NCBI GenBank assembly: GCA_963777435.1
Contig: CAVZQT010000002.1
Location: forward strand, 1 to 64,000
DNA length: 64,000 nucleotides
Source: AP-15 sp963777435
Lineage (GTDB): Bacteria; Pseudomonadota; Alphaproteobacteria; ATCC43930; CGMCC-115725
Reading direction: 5' to 3'
This document shows positions 1 through 7,112 of the stretch, one piece after another. The notes beneath the pieces were generated by a model, which saw nothing but the letters and a program-made list of their open reading frames with translations, was not told the origin of the DNA and did no database searches. Each line of letters starts with the position of its first letter. The stretch's first letter is position 1. The position numbers and the translations under genes were made by a program.

Positions 1-165
1 GGACATCGTGCAGGTCGAAGCTGGTATGCTCCATGTCGATAAAGGCGGCGTCAAAACCGGCAAGCCCGATGATCTCGACAATCTGCGGATCGGGGATGCC
101 GCCGACATGCGTGCCGAGCGCCAAGCCGCCGTCGCGCAGGATGCGCTTACGCGATTTTCTCTCAT
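1..165 (-). CDS. HpcH/HpaI-type aldolase, N-terminal part, frameshifted, cut by window edge
   Basis: Read leftwards from an ATG at 165 preceded by a strong AAGGGAGGAG ribosome site. After six codons the frame breaks, then continues one frame over as RILRDGGLALGTHVGG and FDAAFIDMEHTSFDLHD, typical of the class II HpcH/HpaI 2-oxo acid aldolase family (reversible aldol cleavage of 2-keto-3-deoxy acids, metal dependent, cytoplasmic). Adding one A to the AA at about 147-148 restores MRENRVKRILRDGG and a continuous frame to the edge. The break is therefore a one-base loss in a short homopolymer, probably a sequence error. It lies downstream of the hydrolase gene at 208-915 on the same strand, 42 bp away, so the two are likely co-transcribed. 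The exact substrate cannot be told from this fragment. Confidence 0.75.
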   Translation of the reverse strand, partial: MRENRVSASCATAAWRSARMSAASPIRRLSRSSGLPVLTPPLSTWSIPASTCTMS

Positions 166-207
166 GGTCTCCTCCCTTAGCCGCGGGTCGTTGCGAAATG
201 GGTTCGG

Positions 208-915
208 TCAGGCAGCGCGCGCTGGCCGGGCCTGCTGCAGCCGCTCGATGATCATGGCGGTGTCCATCACATCGCCGAAGATGTTGTAGAACGCGGTCAG
301 CGAGGCATCGTGCTCCTCCTGGGTGGCGGCGGCGTTGCCGTCGCTGACCATGATCGTGCGGAAATTGGTCATGTTGGCGTCGCGCGCCGAGCTTTCGCAG
401 CAGACATTGGTGACGGTGCCGGTGATCAGCACGGTGTCAAAGCCGCGCGCCCGCAGCCGCTCGGGCAAGTCCGAGGTGCCCGGCATAAAGCCGCTGTAGC
501 GGTATTTTTTGACAATCTCGTCTTCCGGCTGCGCGTCGAGGCCGGGCCACAGCTGATGACCCTTGGTGCCTTCGGAGAGGGCGGCGATCCGCTTCTCGCG
601 CATTTCGGGCGAGGCCATCTCATGCGCTACCGACCACTCGTCGAGGCAGCGCTGGTCATGGGTCATCTGCACCCAGAAGACGCCGCCGCCCGTTTGGCGC
701 ACCGCCGCGGCGAGGCGGTTAACCGCTGGGACGATGTCGATCGCGGCCGGGCACACCGCGTGCCCAACCCCTTCGGTCATAAAGGCGTGCTGCAGGTCGA
801 TTACGACGAGCGCGGTATGCGCCGGGTCGAGATCGGCAAAACAATGTACGCCGCCACGGCGGGCGACGACGCGCTCGACGATCGCGTCGGGAATGGTGGC
901 GCCGTTGAGTTTCAT
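208..915 (-). CDS. isochorismatase-family cysteine hydrolase
   Basis: A 235-residue protein of the isochorismatase/nicotinamidase fold, cytoplasmic. The family triad is visible: Asp in TALVVIDLQHAF (about residue 40), Lys in EDEIVKKYRYSGF, and nucleophilic Cys in TGTVTNVCCESSARD, with the expected cis-peptide region before it. Members hydrolyse amides, ureido acids or vinyl ethers through a Cys-thioester; the substrate here cannot be assigned. An intact frame with normal family length starts at ATG 915. It is the first gene of a leftward pair with the HpcH-type aldolase and is divergent from the ribokinase gene, so the 84-bp gap at 916-999 should hold both promoters. The pairing with an aldolase and ribokinase suggests catabolism of a small carbon or nitrogen compound; that is inference. 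Confidence 0.85.
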   Translation of the reverse strand: MKLNGATIPDAIVERVVARRGGVHCFADLDPAHTALVVIDLQHAFMTEGVGHAVCPAAIDIVPAVNRLAAAVRQTGGGVFWVQMTHDQRCLDEWSVAHEMASPEMREKRIAALSEGTKGHQLWPGLDAQPEDEIVKKYRYSGFMPGTSDLPERLRARGFDTVLITGTVTNVCCESSARDANMTNFRTIMVSDGNAAATQEEHDASLTAFYNIFGDVMDTAMIIERLQQARPARAA

Positions 916-999
916 GGCTCCCCCTGCTTGCTGGTCCGACCTATCGCTTCCACCTTGGAGGCCGCATTATAACTGCCGCGACCCCACCGCGAAGAAAAG

Positions 1000-1940
1000 G
1001 TGGCTGACATGATCCTGGTCTTTGGCTCGATCAATGTCGATGTGATCGTGCCGGTGCCGCAGCTGCCGCAGCCAGGCGAGACCGTGCTCGGCGGTGATTA
1101 CGCGGTATTGCCGGGCGGCAAGGGCGCCAATCAGGCGATGGCGGCATGTCGGGCCGGCGCCGAAGTGATCATGGTGGGCGCGGTCGGCCGGGACGGCTTT
1201 GCCACGGCGGCGCTCGACCCGCTATCCGGGGCCGGCATCGACACGCGGCTAGTGCGCACGGTTGATCAGCCGACGGGTTGCGCCGCAATTATGGTCGCCG
1301 GTGGCGAGAACATCATCGCGGTCGCTTCGGGCGCCAATGCCGCGGTGCGCAACGAGCAAGTGCCCGGTGCACTGCTCGGCCCCGATACGCTGCTGGTCGC
1401 CCAGATGGAGCTGCCGCCAGCTGAAACCGCCGCTGTCATTCGCCGCGTGCGCGGGCCGGCGATTGGTATTGCTCAATCTGGCGCCGGCATTGGCGATCGG
1501 CTCCGATTGCTGCGCGAGATCGATCTTGTCGTCGCGAACGACCGGGAAGCGGCTACCCTCGGCGCCGGCCCGGCACAGATTGCCCGAGAATTGCGGCAGG
1601 CTCTGATCGTCACCCGTGGCTCTGCTGGCGCCGTCGCCTATTTGTCGACCGGCATCACCATTTCGGTGCCGGCATTGCCGATTGTGCCGGTCGACACCAC
1701 CGGTGCGGGCGACACCTTTGTCGGCGTATTGGCGGCGGCCCTCGATCCCAGTGCGGGCGATCCAGTGCGCGCGATCCCAGTGTGCGCGATCCCAGTGCGC
1801 GCAGATACAGGCATCGTGAAATCGGATTGCGGCGGGCGAGTGCGGCGGCGGGTCTCGCTTGCCTCGCGCGCGGCGCGCAGAATGCGATGCCCGATCGGGC
1901 GGCGATCGACGCGGCAGTGGCGCGGCTGCTTGGCGGCTAG
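1000..1940 (+). CDS. rbsK: ribokinase (PfkB family), frameshifted in a minisatellite
   Basis: PfkB-family sugar kinase that would phosphorylate ribose or a related pentose with ATP. The N-terminal motif GSINVDVIVPVPQLPQPGET, the GGKGANQA sugar-binding loop and the C-terminal DTTGAGDTFVG signature with its catalytic Asp are intact. The start is GTG 1000 (or ATG 1009). At 1744-1802 lie four copies of a 15-bp repeat; copy 2 has only 14 bp, which throws the frame. Restoring one C in that copy gives a protein with DPS(A/V)R pentapeptides followed by a normal helical end, RRASAAAGLACLARGAQNAM to a TAG at 1938-1940. As given, the out-of-frame reading runs on into the rppH locus. Ribokinase as opposed to another PfkB kinase is a best guess. 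Confidence 0.8.
1744..1802. repeat. 15-bp tandem repeat (4 copies) inside ribokinase gene
   Basis: Four consecutive units: GATCCCAGTGCGGGC (1744-1758), GATCCAGTGCGCGC (1759-1772, one C short), GATCCCAGTGTGCGC (1773-1787) and GATCCCAGTGCGCGC (1788-1802). In frame they encode DPSAG, DPSAR, DPSVR and DPSAR. The 14-bp unit is the exact site of the frame break in the host gene. Confidence 0.9.
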
Positions 1941-1950
1941 GCCCGGCCGG

Positions 1951-2460
1951 TCAGACCCCGCGGTCTCCGTTCGCGGCGGCGCGGCAATGCTCGCGGAACT
2001 CGGTCAGGATCTCGATGTAGAGCTGGCGCTTGAACGCCACGATCAGTTCGGGCAATTCGTCGAGCGCCGCCCAGCGCCAGGCGTCGAATTCGGCGTGTTC
2101 GCCGGCAAGGTCGATATCAGCGTCGCAGCCGGTAAAGCGCATCACGAACCATTTTTGCCGCTGACCGCGGTAACGGCCCCCCCAGACCTTCGCGGCGAGC
2201 GACGCAGGGAGGTCGTAGGTCAGCCAAGTGCTGCTCTCGGCGAGGATCTCGGCGTTGGCGGTGCCGATCTCCTCTTCAAGCTCGCGCAGCGCCGCCTGCC
2301 GCGGCGTCTCGCCAGGGTCGATCCCGCCCTGCGGCATCTGCCACGCCGGCATCGGCGTGCTGTCGACGCGCCGGGCGACGAGGACTCGCCCCGACGCGTT
2401 CACCAGCATGATGCCGACCGCCGGGCGGTAGGCCGCGCTCTCGCTGTCGAATCCCGCCAT
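1951..2460 (-). CDS. rppH: RNA pyrophosphohydrolase RppH (Nudix)
   Basis: A 169-residue cytoplasmic Nudix hydrolase that removes pyrophosphate from the 5' triphosphate of mRNAs and so starts 5'-end-dependent decay. It opens with the RppH-type sequence YRPAVGIMLVN, followed by PMPAWQMPQGGIDPGET and a complete Nudix box, GGIDPGETPRQAALRELEEE then IG (about residues 45-67). The QKWFVMRF strand and the EFDAWRW segment are also family hallmarks. The length is normal and the frame intact. It lies downstream of ctpA and gpmI on the same strand, a common alphaproteobacterial order. Start ATG 2460. The convergent ribokinase gene ends 10 bp past its stop. Confidence 0.93.
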   Translation of the reverse strand: MAGFDSESAAYRPAVGIMLVNASGRVLVARRVDSTPMPAWQMPQGGIDPGETPRQAALRELEEEIGTANAEILAESSTWLTYDLPASLAAKVWGGRYRGQRQKWFVMRFTGCDADIDLAGEHAEFDAWRWAALDELPELIVAFKRQLYIEILTEFREHCRAAANGDRGV

Positions 2461-2543
2461 GCCAACCGCCGTGCGAGTTGCCGCTATCCGGTGAACTGCG
2501 AACGCCCCATGCCTGGGTCAACGGCTCTTTCGGTCGCCAAGTT

Positions 2544-3879
2544 TCAATTGATCATGCGGCCGTTGAACAGCGACATGCCGCGCAGCATGTCGGCGGCACG
2601 CACCATCTGATAATCGGCGCCCGTTCCCATGATCGTCGGATCGACCGAGCTCGATCCGTCGGAATCGTCGTCGGCATCATCGCTTTTGGTGGCCGACACC
2701 GCCGCGACTTTTGCCCCGGGTTGGGCGGGCGGAGCCTCGATCTTTGCCGCTTCGACGACGATGTCAGGCTCGATTCCCTTGGCCTGGATCGAGCGGCCCG
2801 AAGGCGTGTAGTAGCGCGCCGTCGTCAGCCGCATCGCACCGTGGCCGGGCAGCGGGATGATCGTCTGAACCGAGCCTTTGCCGAACGAGCGGGTGCCGAG
2901 CAGGATCGCCCGGTGGTGATCTTTCAGCGCGCCAGCGACGATCTCGCTGGCCGAGGCCGATCCGCCGTTGATCAGCACCGCGAGCGGCAGCCCCGCGGCA
3001 ATGTCGCCGCCGGGGCGGGCGTCGTAGCGCTGCGCGTCGTCGGGGTTGCGCCCGCGGGTCGAGACGACCTCGCCCTTGTCCAGAAATGCGTCCGACACCG
3101 CCACCGCCTGGTCGAGCAGGCCGCCGGGGTTGTTGCGCAAGTCGAGGATGATCCCGCGCAGCTTGTTGCCCGCCTGCTGCTTGATGCTCTTCATCGCGCT
3201 GTTGAGGCCGACATCGGTCTGCTCGTTAAACGACGTGATCCGGATATAGCCGATATCGTCGCCGACGAGGTGCGAGCGGACCGATTTGATGTGGATTGTC
3301 GCGCGCGTCAGATCGACGTCGAACGGGTCGCGGCCCTTGCGCCGGATCGTCAGCTTTATGTCGCTATTGACCGGCCCGCGCATCTTCTCGACCGCCTGCG
3401 GCAAGGTCATGCCCTGCACCGGCTTGCCGTCGAGCTGAGTGATCAGATCGCCCGGCTTCAACCCGGCCCGAGCCGCCGGGGTGTCGTCGATCGGCGAGAT
3501 CACCTTGACCAGACCGTTCTCCATCGACACCTCGATGCCGAGCCCGCCGAACTCGCCGCGGGTCTGCACCTTCATGTCGTCGAAATTTTTCTTGTCCAAA
3601 TAGTTCGAATGCGGATCGAGCGATGTCAGCATGCCGTTGATTGCTGACTTCGATCAGCTTCTCGTCCTTGACCTTGCCGACATAGTCGGCGCGCACGGTC
3701 TCGAAAACTTCACCGAATAAATTGAGTTCTTTGTAGGTTTGGGAAGAATTCGCCGCTGCCTCTGTGATGTCCTGTCGCAGCGAAAACACCAGCACCATCG
3801 CCACCGCCGCCGCGATCAACCCCAACCGTCTCATCCATGCACCCTTGAAATCGCTCCGCCCGGAGTCGCTTTGGATCAT
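2544..3879 (-). CDS. ctpA: S41 carboxy-terminal processing peptidase CtpA, one frameshift
   Basis: Periplasmic or envelope serine peptidase. The start at 3879 leads into an N-terminal signal/anchor (RRLGLIAAAVAMVLVFSL) and the family segment YKELNLFGEVFETVRADYV. The frame breaks at about 3640-3646, after KDEKLIEV, then resumes as INGMLTSLDPHSNYLDKKNF. The PDZ domain follows (GGLGIEVS to GLKPGDLITQLDG), then the S41 catalytic core with nucleophile Ser in NGGSASASEIVAGAL and general-base Lys in GTRSFGKGSVQT. The total of about 444 residues is normal for the family. One small indel, probably technical. It cleaves C-terminal tails of envelope proteins and often acts on peptidoglycan hydrolases. 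An EnvC-like gene often sits between gpmI and this gene in relatives, but here the gap is only 56 bp. Confidence 0.88.
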
Positions 3880-3935
3880 ATCCGGCCCCGTGCGCGATGA
3901 TCAAGATGGCAGCCGCGAAGGGTGTTTGGTTGCGC

Positions 3936-5510
3936 TCAGTCGGCAGCGCTCCGCCGGCTTTCCGGCGGCCAGATCAGCGAGCGGCCGGTCATCGCCGCCG
4001 GTTGGGGCAGGCCGAGCAGCGCCAGCAAAGTCGGGGCGACATCGGCCAGCCGGCCGTCCTCCAGACGTCCGACCGAGGCGGGCGGGTTGACCAGCACGAG
4101 CGGGACCGGGTTCAGCGTGTGCGCGGTCTGCGGCTCGCCGGTCTGCGGATCGCGCATCATCTCGGCGTTGCCGTGGTCGGCGGTCACGACGAGCGTGCCG
4201 CCGGCCTGCTCGACCGCGCTCGCCAATCGCCCCAGACAGCTGTCGAGCGCCTCGACCGCCGCAACCGTAGCGTCGAACAAGCCGCTGTGCCCGACCATGT
4301 CGGCATTGGCGTAATTGAGCACGATCACATCGAAATGGCCGGCCTCGATTGCCTGGATGACCTTGTCGGTGACCGCCGGGGCTGACATTTCGGGCTGTCG
4401 GTCGTAGGTGGCGACTTGCGGCGACGGCACCAGATATCCGTTCCTCGCCGGGAAAGACGGTCTCGCGGCCGCCGTTGAAAAAGAACGTGACATGCGCGTA
4501 TTTCTCGGTCTCGGCGATGCGCAACTGGGTCAGCCCGGCTTTCGATACGATCTCGCCAAAGGTGTCGTCGAGCTGTTCCGGCGCAAACAAGGTCGCCGAG
4601 ATAAGGGTTGAGCTCGGCCGAATACTCGATCAGCCCGAGTGCCGCGGCGAAGGTCGACTGCCGACGATCGCGGGCAGAACCCCGCAAAATCCGGGTCGAG
4701 CAGCGCCGTGGCGATCTCGCGCACCCGATCGGCGCGGAAATTGGCGAAAAGGACACCGTCGCCGTCGCGCATGCCGCGATATCTGCCGATCGCGGCCGGC
4801 GGCGACAAATTCGTCGGTTTCGCCGAGGGGATAGGCGGCCTCGACCGCGTCGGCCGCGCTGGCGGCGGCGGCGCCTTGGCCCTCGGCGATAACTCGATAG
4901 GCCTTTTCGACCCGGTCCCAGCGCTGGTCGCGATCCATCGCATAATAGCGACCGGCGACGGTCGCGATCCGCAGATCGGGCAGGCTGCCGACATTGCGCT
5001 CGAATGTTTCGCAGATACGAGAGGGCGGATTTGGGCGGCGTATCACGGCCGTCGAGAATGGCGTGGACCGCGACCGGCACCCCGGCCTCGGCGAGAATAC
5101 GGCCGAGGGCAGCGATCTGGTGCTGGTGCGAATGCACCCCGCCCGGCGACAGCAGCCCGAGCAGATGAGCGGTGCCGCCGCTCTGTTTCAGCGACGCGAT
5201 GAAACGCTGCAGCGCCGGCATCCGCGCCAGTTCGCCCGAAGCGATCGCCGCGTCGATGCGCGGCAGGTCCTGCATGACCACCCGGCCAGCGCCGAGATTG
5301 GTATGGCCGACCTCGGAATTGCCCATCTGGTCGTCGGGAAGCCCGACATAGTGCTCGCTCGCCTGCAATTGCGCGTATGGCCACCGCGCCGTCAGCCGGC
5401 GCCATACCGGGATGTGCGCCGCTCTCGATTGCGTTGTCCGAGGCGGCGCCGCGCACGCCCCAGCCGTCGAGAATGCACAACACCAGCGGACGCGGGCGAG
5501 GAAAGTGCAT
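3936..5510 (-). CDS. gpmI: 2,3-bisphosphoglycerate-independent phosphoglycerate mutase, multiple frameshifts
   Basis: Glycolytic enzyme interconverting 3- and 2-phosphoglycerate with two Mn ions, cytoplasmic. The span of about 525 codons is normal, but the protein is spread over at least six frame changes. In order: PRPRPLVLCILDGWGVRG (start ATG 5510); NSEVGHTNLGAGRVVMQD with the phospho-acceptor Ser; AILDGRDTPPKSALSYL; ICETFERNVGSLPDLRIATV and AGRYYAMDRDQRWDRVEKAY; DGVLFANFRADRVREIATAL; LIEYSAELNPYLGDLVC; KYAHVTFFFNGGRETVFPGE; and LNYANADMVGHSGLFDATVA with VVTADHGNAEMM. All catalytic regions are recognisable and well conserved, which argues against long-term decay. The clustered indels more likely reflect poor local sequence quality. 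Upstream sequence is duplicated (5424-5576 versus 6245-6398). Confidence 0.88.
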
Positions 5511-5576
5511 TGCGTTCAGCCTCGAGCAGCGGGACGATCTCTATACGCGAAACCGATCCCATCCACATAGCGTTCC
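5424..5576 (-). repeat. gpmI promoter and 5' end, copy A of a diverged direct repeat
   Basis: About 153 bp covering the promoter region and first ~25 codons of gpmI. It aligns end to end, at roughly three-quarters identity by eye, with 6245-6398 in the same orientation. Shared landmarks on the minus strand are GGAACGCTA, GTTTCGCGTATA (probable -10 box TATAGA or TATAAA), and codons for VLCILDGWG. Confidence 0.75.
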
Positions 5577-5606
5577 CTCGCAAACCCGCCCCCCGCAAGT
5601 GGGCTT

Positions 5607-5636
5607 TTGACAAGTGACAATCGTCACTTACATATT
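5607..5636 (+). promoter_or_regulatory. higBA promoter with palindromic operator in the spacer
   Basis: A consensus -35 TTGACA (5607-5612) is followed by a perfect 7-bp inverted repeat, AAGTGAC (5612-5618) and GTCACTT (5623-5629) with a 4-bp loop, then an ACATAT -10-like box (5630-5635), giving 17-bp spacing. The palindrome lies between the promoter boxes, as expected for an operator bound by the HigA antitoxin to autorepress the module. Confidence 0.65.
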
Positions 5637-5642
5637 TGGCCG

Positions 5643-5987
5643 ATGCTTCGTCGCTTTCGACATCGCGGCCTCAGACGCCTTTACGAAGACGACGACCGGC
5701 GCGAGGTCAACCCGCAGCATGCTGACAAGATCGCGCGCATACTGGCCCTCCTCGACATCGCGACGCGACCCGAACAACTCGATTTGCCCGGCTTTCGGCT
5801 GCACGCGCTGAGAGGCGAGCTGGCCGGTTATTGGAGCATCACAGTGCGCGCCAACTGGAGGATCATCTTTCGCTTTGAGCAGGGTGATGCCACGGATGTC
5901 GATTTGATCGATTACCCACTAGGGAACAGGAGCCATGACCAAGACGATGAAGAACCCACCCCATCCCGGCCTTTCGGTGCGGCATGA
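5643..5987 (+). CDS. higB: HigB/RelE-superfamily mRNA interferase toxin
   Basis: Toxin of a type II toxin-antitoxin pair. The sequence MLRRFRHRGLRRLYEDDDRR (from the chosen ATG 5643), NPQHADKIARILALLDIAT, DLPGFRLHALRGELAGYWSI and ANWRIIFRFEQGDATDVDLI match HigB-type proteins of the RelE/ParE fold, which cut mRNA on the ribosome. An upstream in-frame TTG at 5607 is part of the -35 box, so it is not the start. Relatives usually stop just after the DVDLIDY strand; here the frame continues about 20 more residues and overlaps higA by 53 nt, perhaps because of a lost stop. The module has the toxin-first order typical of higBA and is inserted between two copies of the gpmI 5' end. Confidence 0.85.
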   Translation: MLRRFRHRGLRRLYEDDDRREVNPQHADKIARILALLDIATRPEQLDLPGFRLHALRGELAGYWSITVRANWRIIFRFEQGDATDVDLIDYPLGNRSHDQDDEEPTPSRPFGAA

Positions 5988-6249
5988 CTGCATTGAACCA
6001 CTCGGCCTGACGATCACCGAAGCGGCGGAGGTTTTGGGCGTGACCAGGCAGACCCTCAATAATTTGGTCAATGGCAAGAGTGGGATTTCGGCGGATATGG
6101 CAATCCGTCTCGGCAAAGCGTTCGGCGGTGACGCAGAAACGTGGCTGCGGCTGCAAATGGCTTATGATCTCGCGCAGGCCCGCCAACACGAAGGTGAAAT
6201 CAACGTCAAGCCCGTTGCCCGGCGCAAGCTGCACGAACCACACCCGTGA
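5935..6249 (+). CDS. higA: HigA-family antitoxin (HTH)
   Basis: A 104-residue antitoxin and DNA-binding repressor. The Xre-type helix-turn-helix spans about residues 26-65: LGLTITEAAEVLGVTRQTLN, NLVNGKSGISADMAIRLGKA, FGGDAETWLRLQMAYDLAQA, the classic HigA/VapI pattern. The N-terminal MKNPPHPG is also typical. The C-terminal tail EINVKPVARRKLHEPHP is basic. It overlaps the end of higB, implying translational coupling. It should bind the palindrome at 5612-5629 and neutralise HigB. The stop at 6247-6249 lies right at the edge of the second gpmI-like repeat, so the module boundary is close to the gene end. Confidence 0.9.
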   Translation: MTKTMKNPPHPGLSVRHDCIEPLGLTITEAAEVLGVTRQTLNNLVNGKSGISADMAIRLGKAFGGDAETWLRLQMAYDLAQARQHEGEINVKPVARRKLHEPHP

Positions 6250-6398
6250 TCGCGTTTGTTGGGAGCAGCGCCGCGTTCCCCCAGCCATCGAGGATGCACA
6301 GCACAGCCGGACGCGGGCGGGGAAGGGATGCATCAGTTTCGACCTCAGAATCGGCATTATCTTTATACGCGAAACCGCGCCGATCCACCTAGCGTTCC
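6245..6398 (-). pseudogene. gpmI 5'-end remnant, copy B of the diverged repeat
   Basis: On the minus strand this contains an upstream region and about 26 codons of a second gpmI start, LPRPRPAVLCILDGWG followed by NAALLPTNAI. It ends abruptly at the higA stop. It is similar but not identical to 5424-5576 (copy A), including the -10-like TATAAA in the GTTTCGCGTATA context. It encodes no functional enzyme. The sequence divergence between copies suggests the fragment was acquired or duplicated long ago, not produced by assembly duplication. Confidence 0.75.
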
Positions 6399-6595
6399 TT
6401 CGACCACCCCACCCCGATCGTCGACGCCCGCGGAAGGTGTCGTTGAGGCGGCGGCCATAGCCGATTACCAGATCGGACCTGTAGACTTGTCGCCGCGGTT
6501 AAGCACTTCACGAATACTCAAAATTGCTTTCCATAATGGGTATTATGCGTCAGTCGCAGCGATTGCTCGCCCGCAAGCCGACACAACATCTTGGT

Positions 6596-6934
6596 TCATT
6601 GCTCAGATAGCCATGCCTTAACGCGACGAACCATTTCTGATTCAGTGCAGGGCCGCCCGGAAAGGCTCCAACGCGCCGGCACCCCGGTAACTTGGGTTTG
6701 GCGCCCCCCGGATTTATTGCCAAGATCATCTTGCACCCGAAAGGCGTTGGGGCCGTCAACAACAATTTCTAGCGACCGGCCGCCAGAACCGTGCACGCTG
6801 ATCCGATTGTCCTGCGGGCTTATGACGACTGGGGCCTGAGTTTTTGTCACCTGTTCCCGGAGACTTTCGGCTACGTGCTGCGCTACGTCGGAAGGCGTGC
6901 TCTCGTCGTCGAACATTCCCACTTCACTTTCCAC
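6596..6934 (-). CDS. hypothetical protein
   Basis: A 112-residue soluble protein, family not recognised. It begins at GTG 6934 or, more economically, ATG 6916 (MFDDESTPSDVAQHVAESLR). The middle, APVVISPQDNRISVHGSGG and SLEIVVDGPNAFRVQDDLGN, has alternating hydrophobics like a beta-rich domain, and the end, SEMVRRVKAWLSEQ, is an amphipathic helix. Base composition is lower in GC than the flanking core genes, as in the rest of 6.4-9.7 kb. No ribosome site is convincing. It might be an accessory gene of the same island as higBA. The reading frame looks protein-like but is not proven. Confidence 0.45.
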   Translation of the reverse strand: MESEVGMFDDESTPSDVAQHVAESLREQVTKTQAPVVISPQDNRISVHGSGGRSLEIVVDGPNAFRVQDDLGNKSGGRQTQVTGVPARWSLSGRPCTESEMVRRVKAWLSEQ

Positions 6935-7112
6935 TTCGCCGGCTTAAACCTCAGAGCCGATATAGTGCGAGGCGTTTGGTGGTCAAGACGGAGCCTGCGC
7001 CGTGCGTTCGGCGGGGCCAAATCAACCAAACGTAGTTGTGGCGACCGCTTCTAACGCAAGTCTCGCCGAGCACGCGTGATAAGCGCGCCAGGCGAAACCG
7101 CGAGGATGATCT

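Noticed and set aside
2478..3647. 389-codon plus-strand open frame opposite ctpA
   Set aside because: Antisense shadow of a conserved S41 peptidase; composition (Arg/His/Asp-rich) is typical of reverse reading in high-GC DNA and no ribosome site exists.
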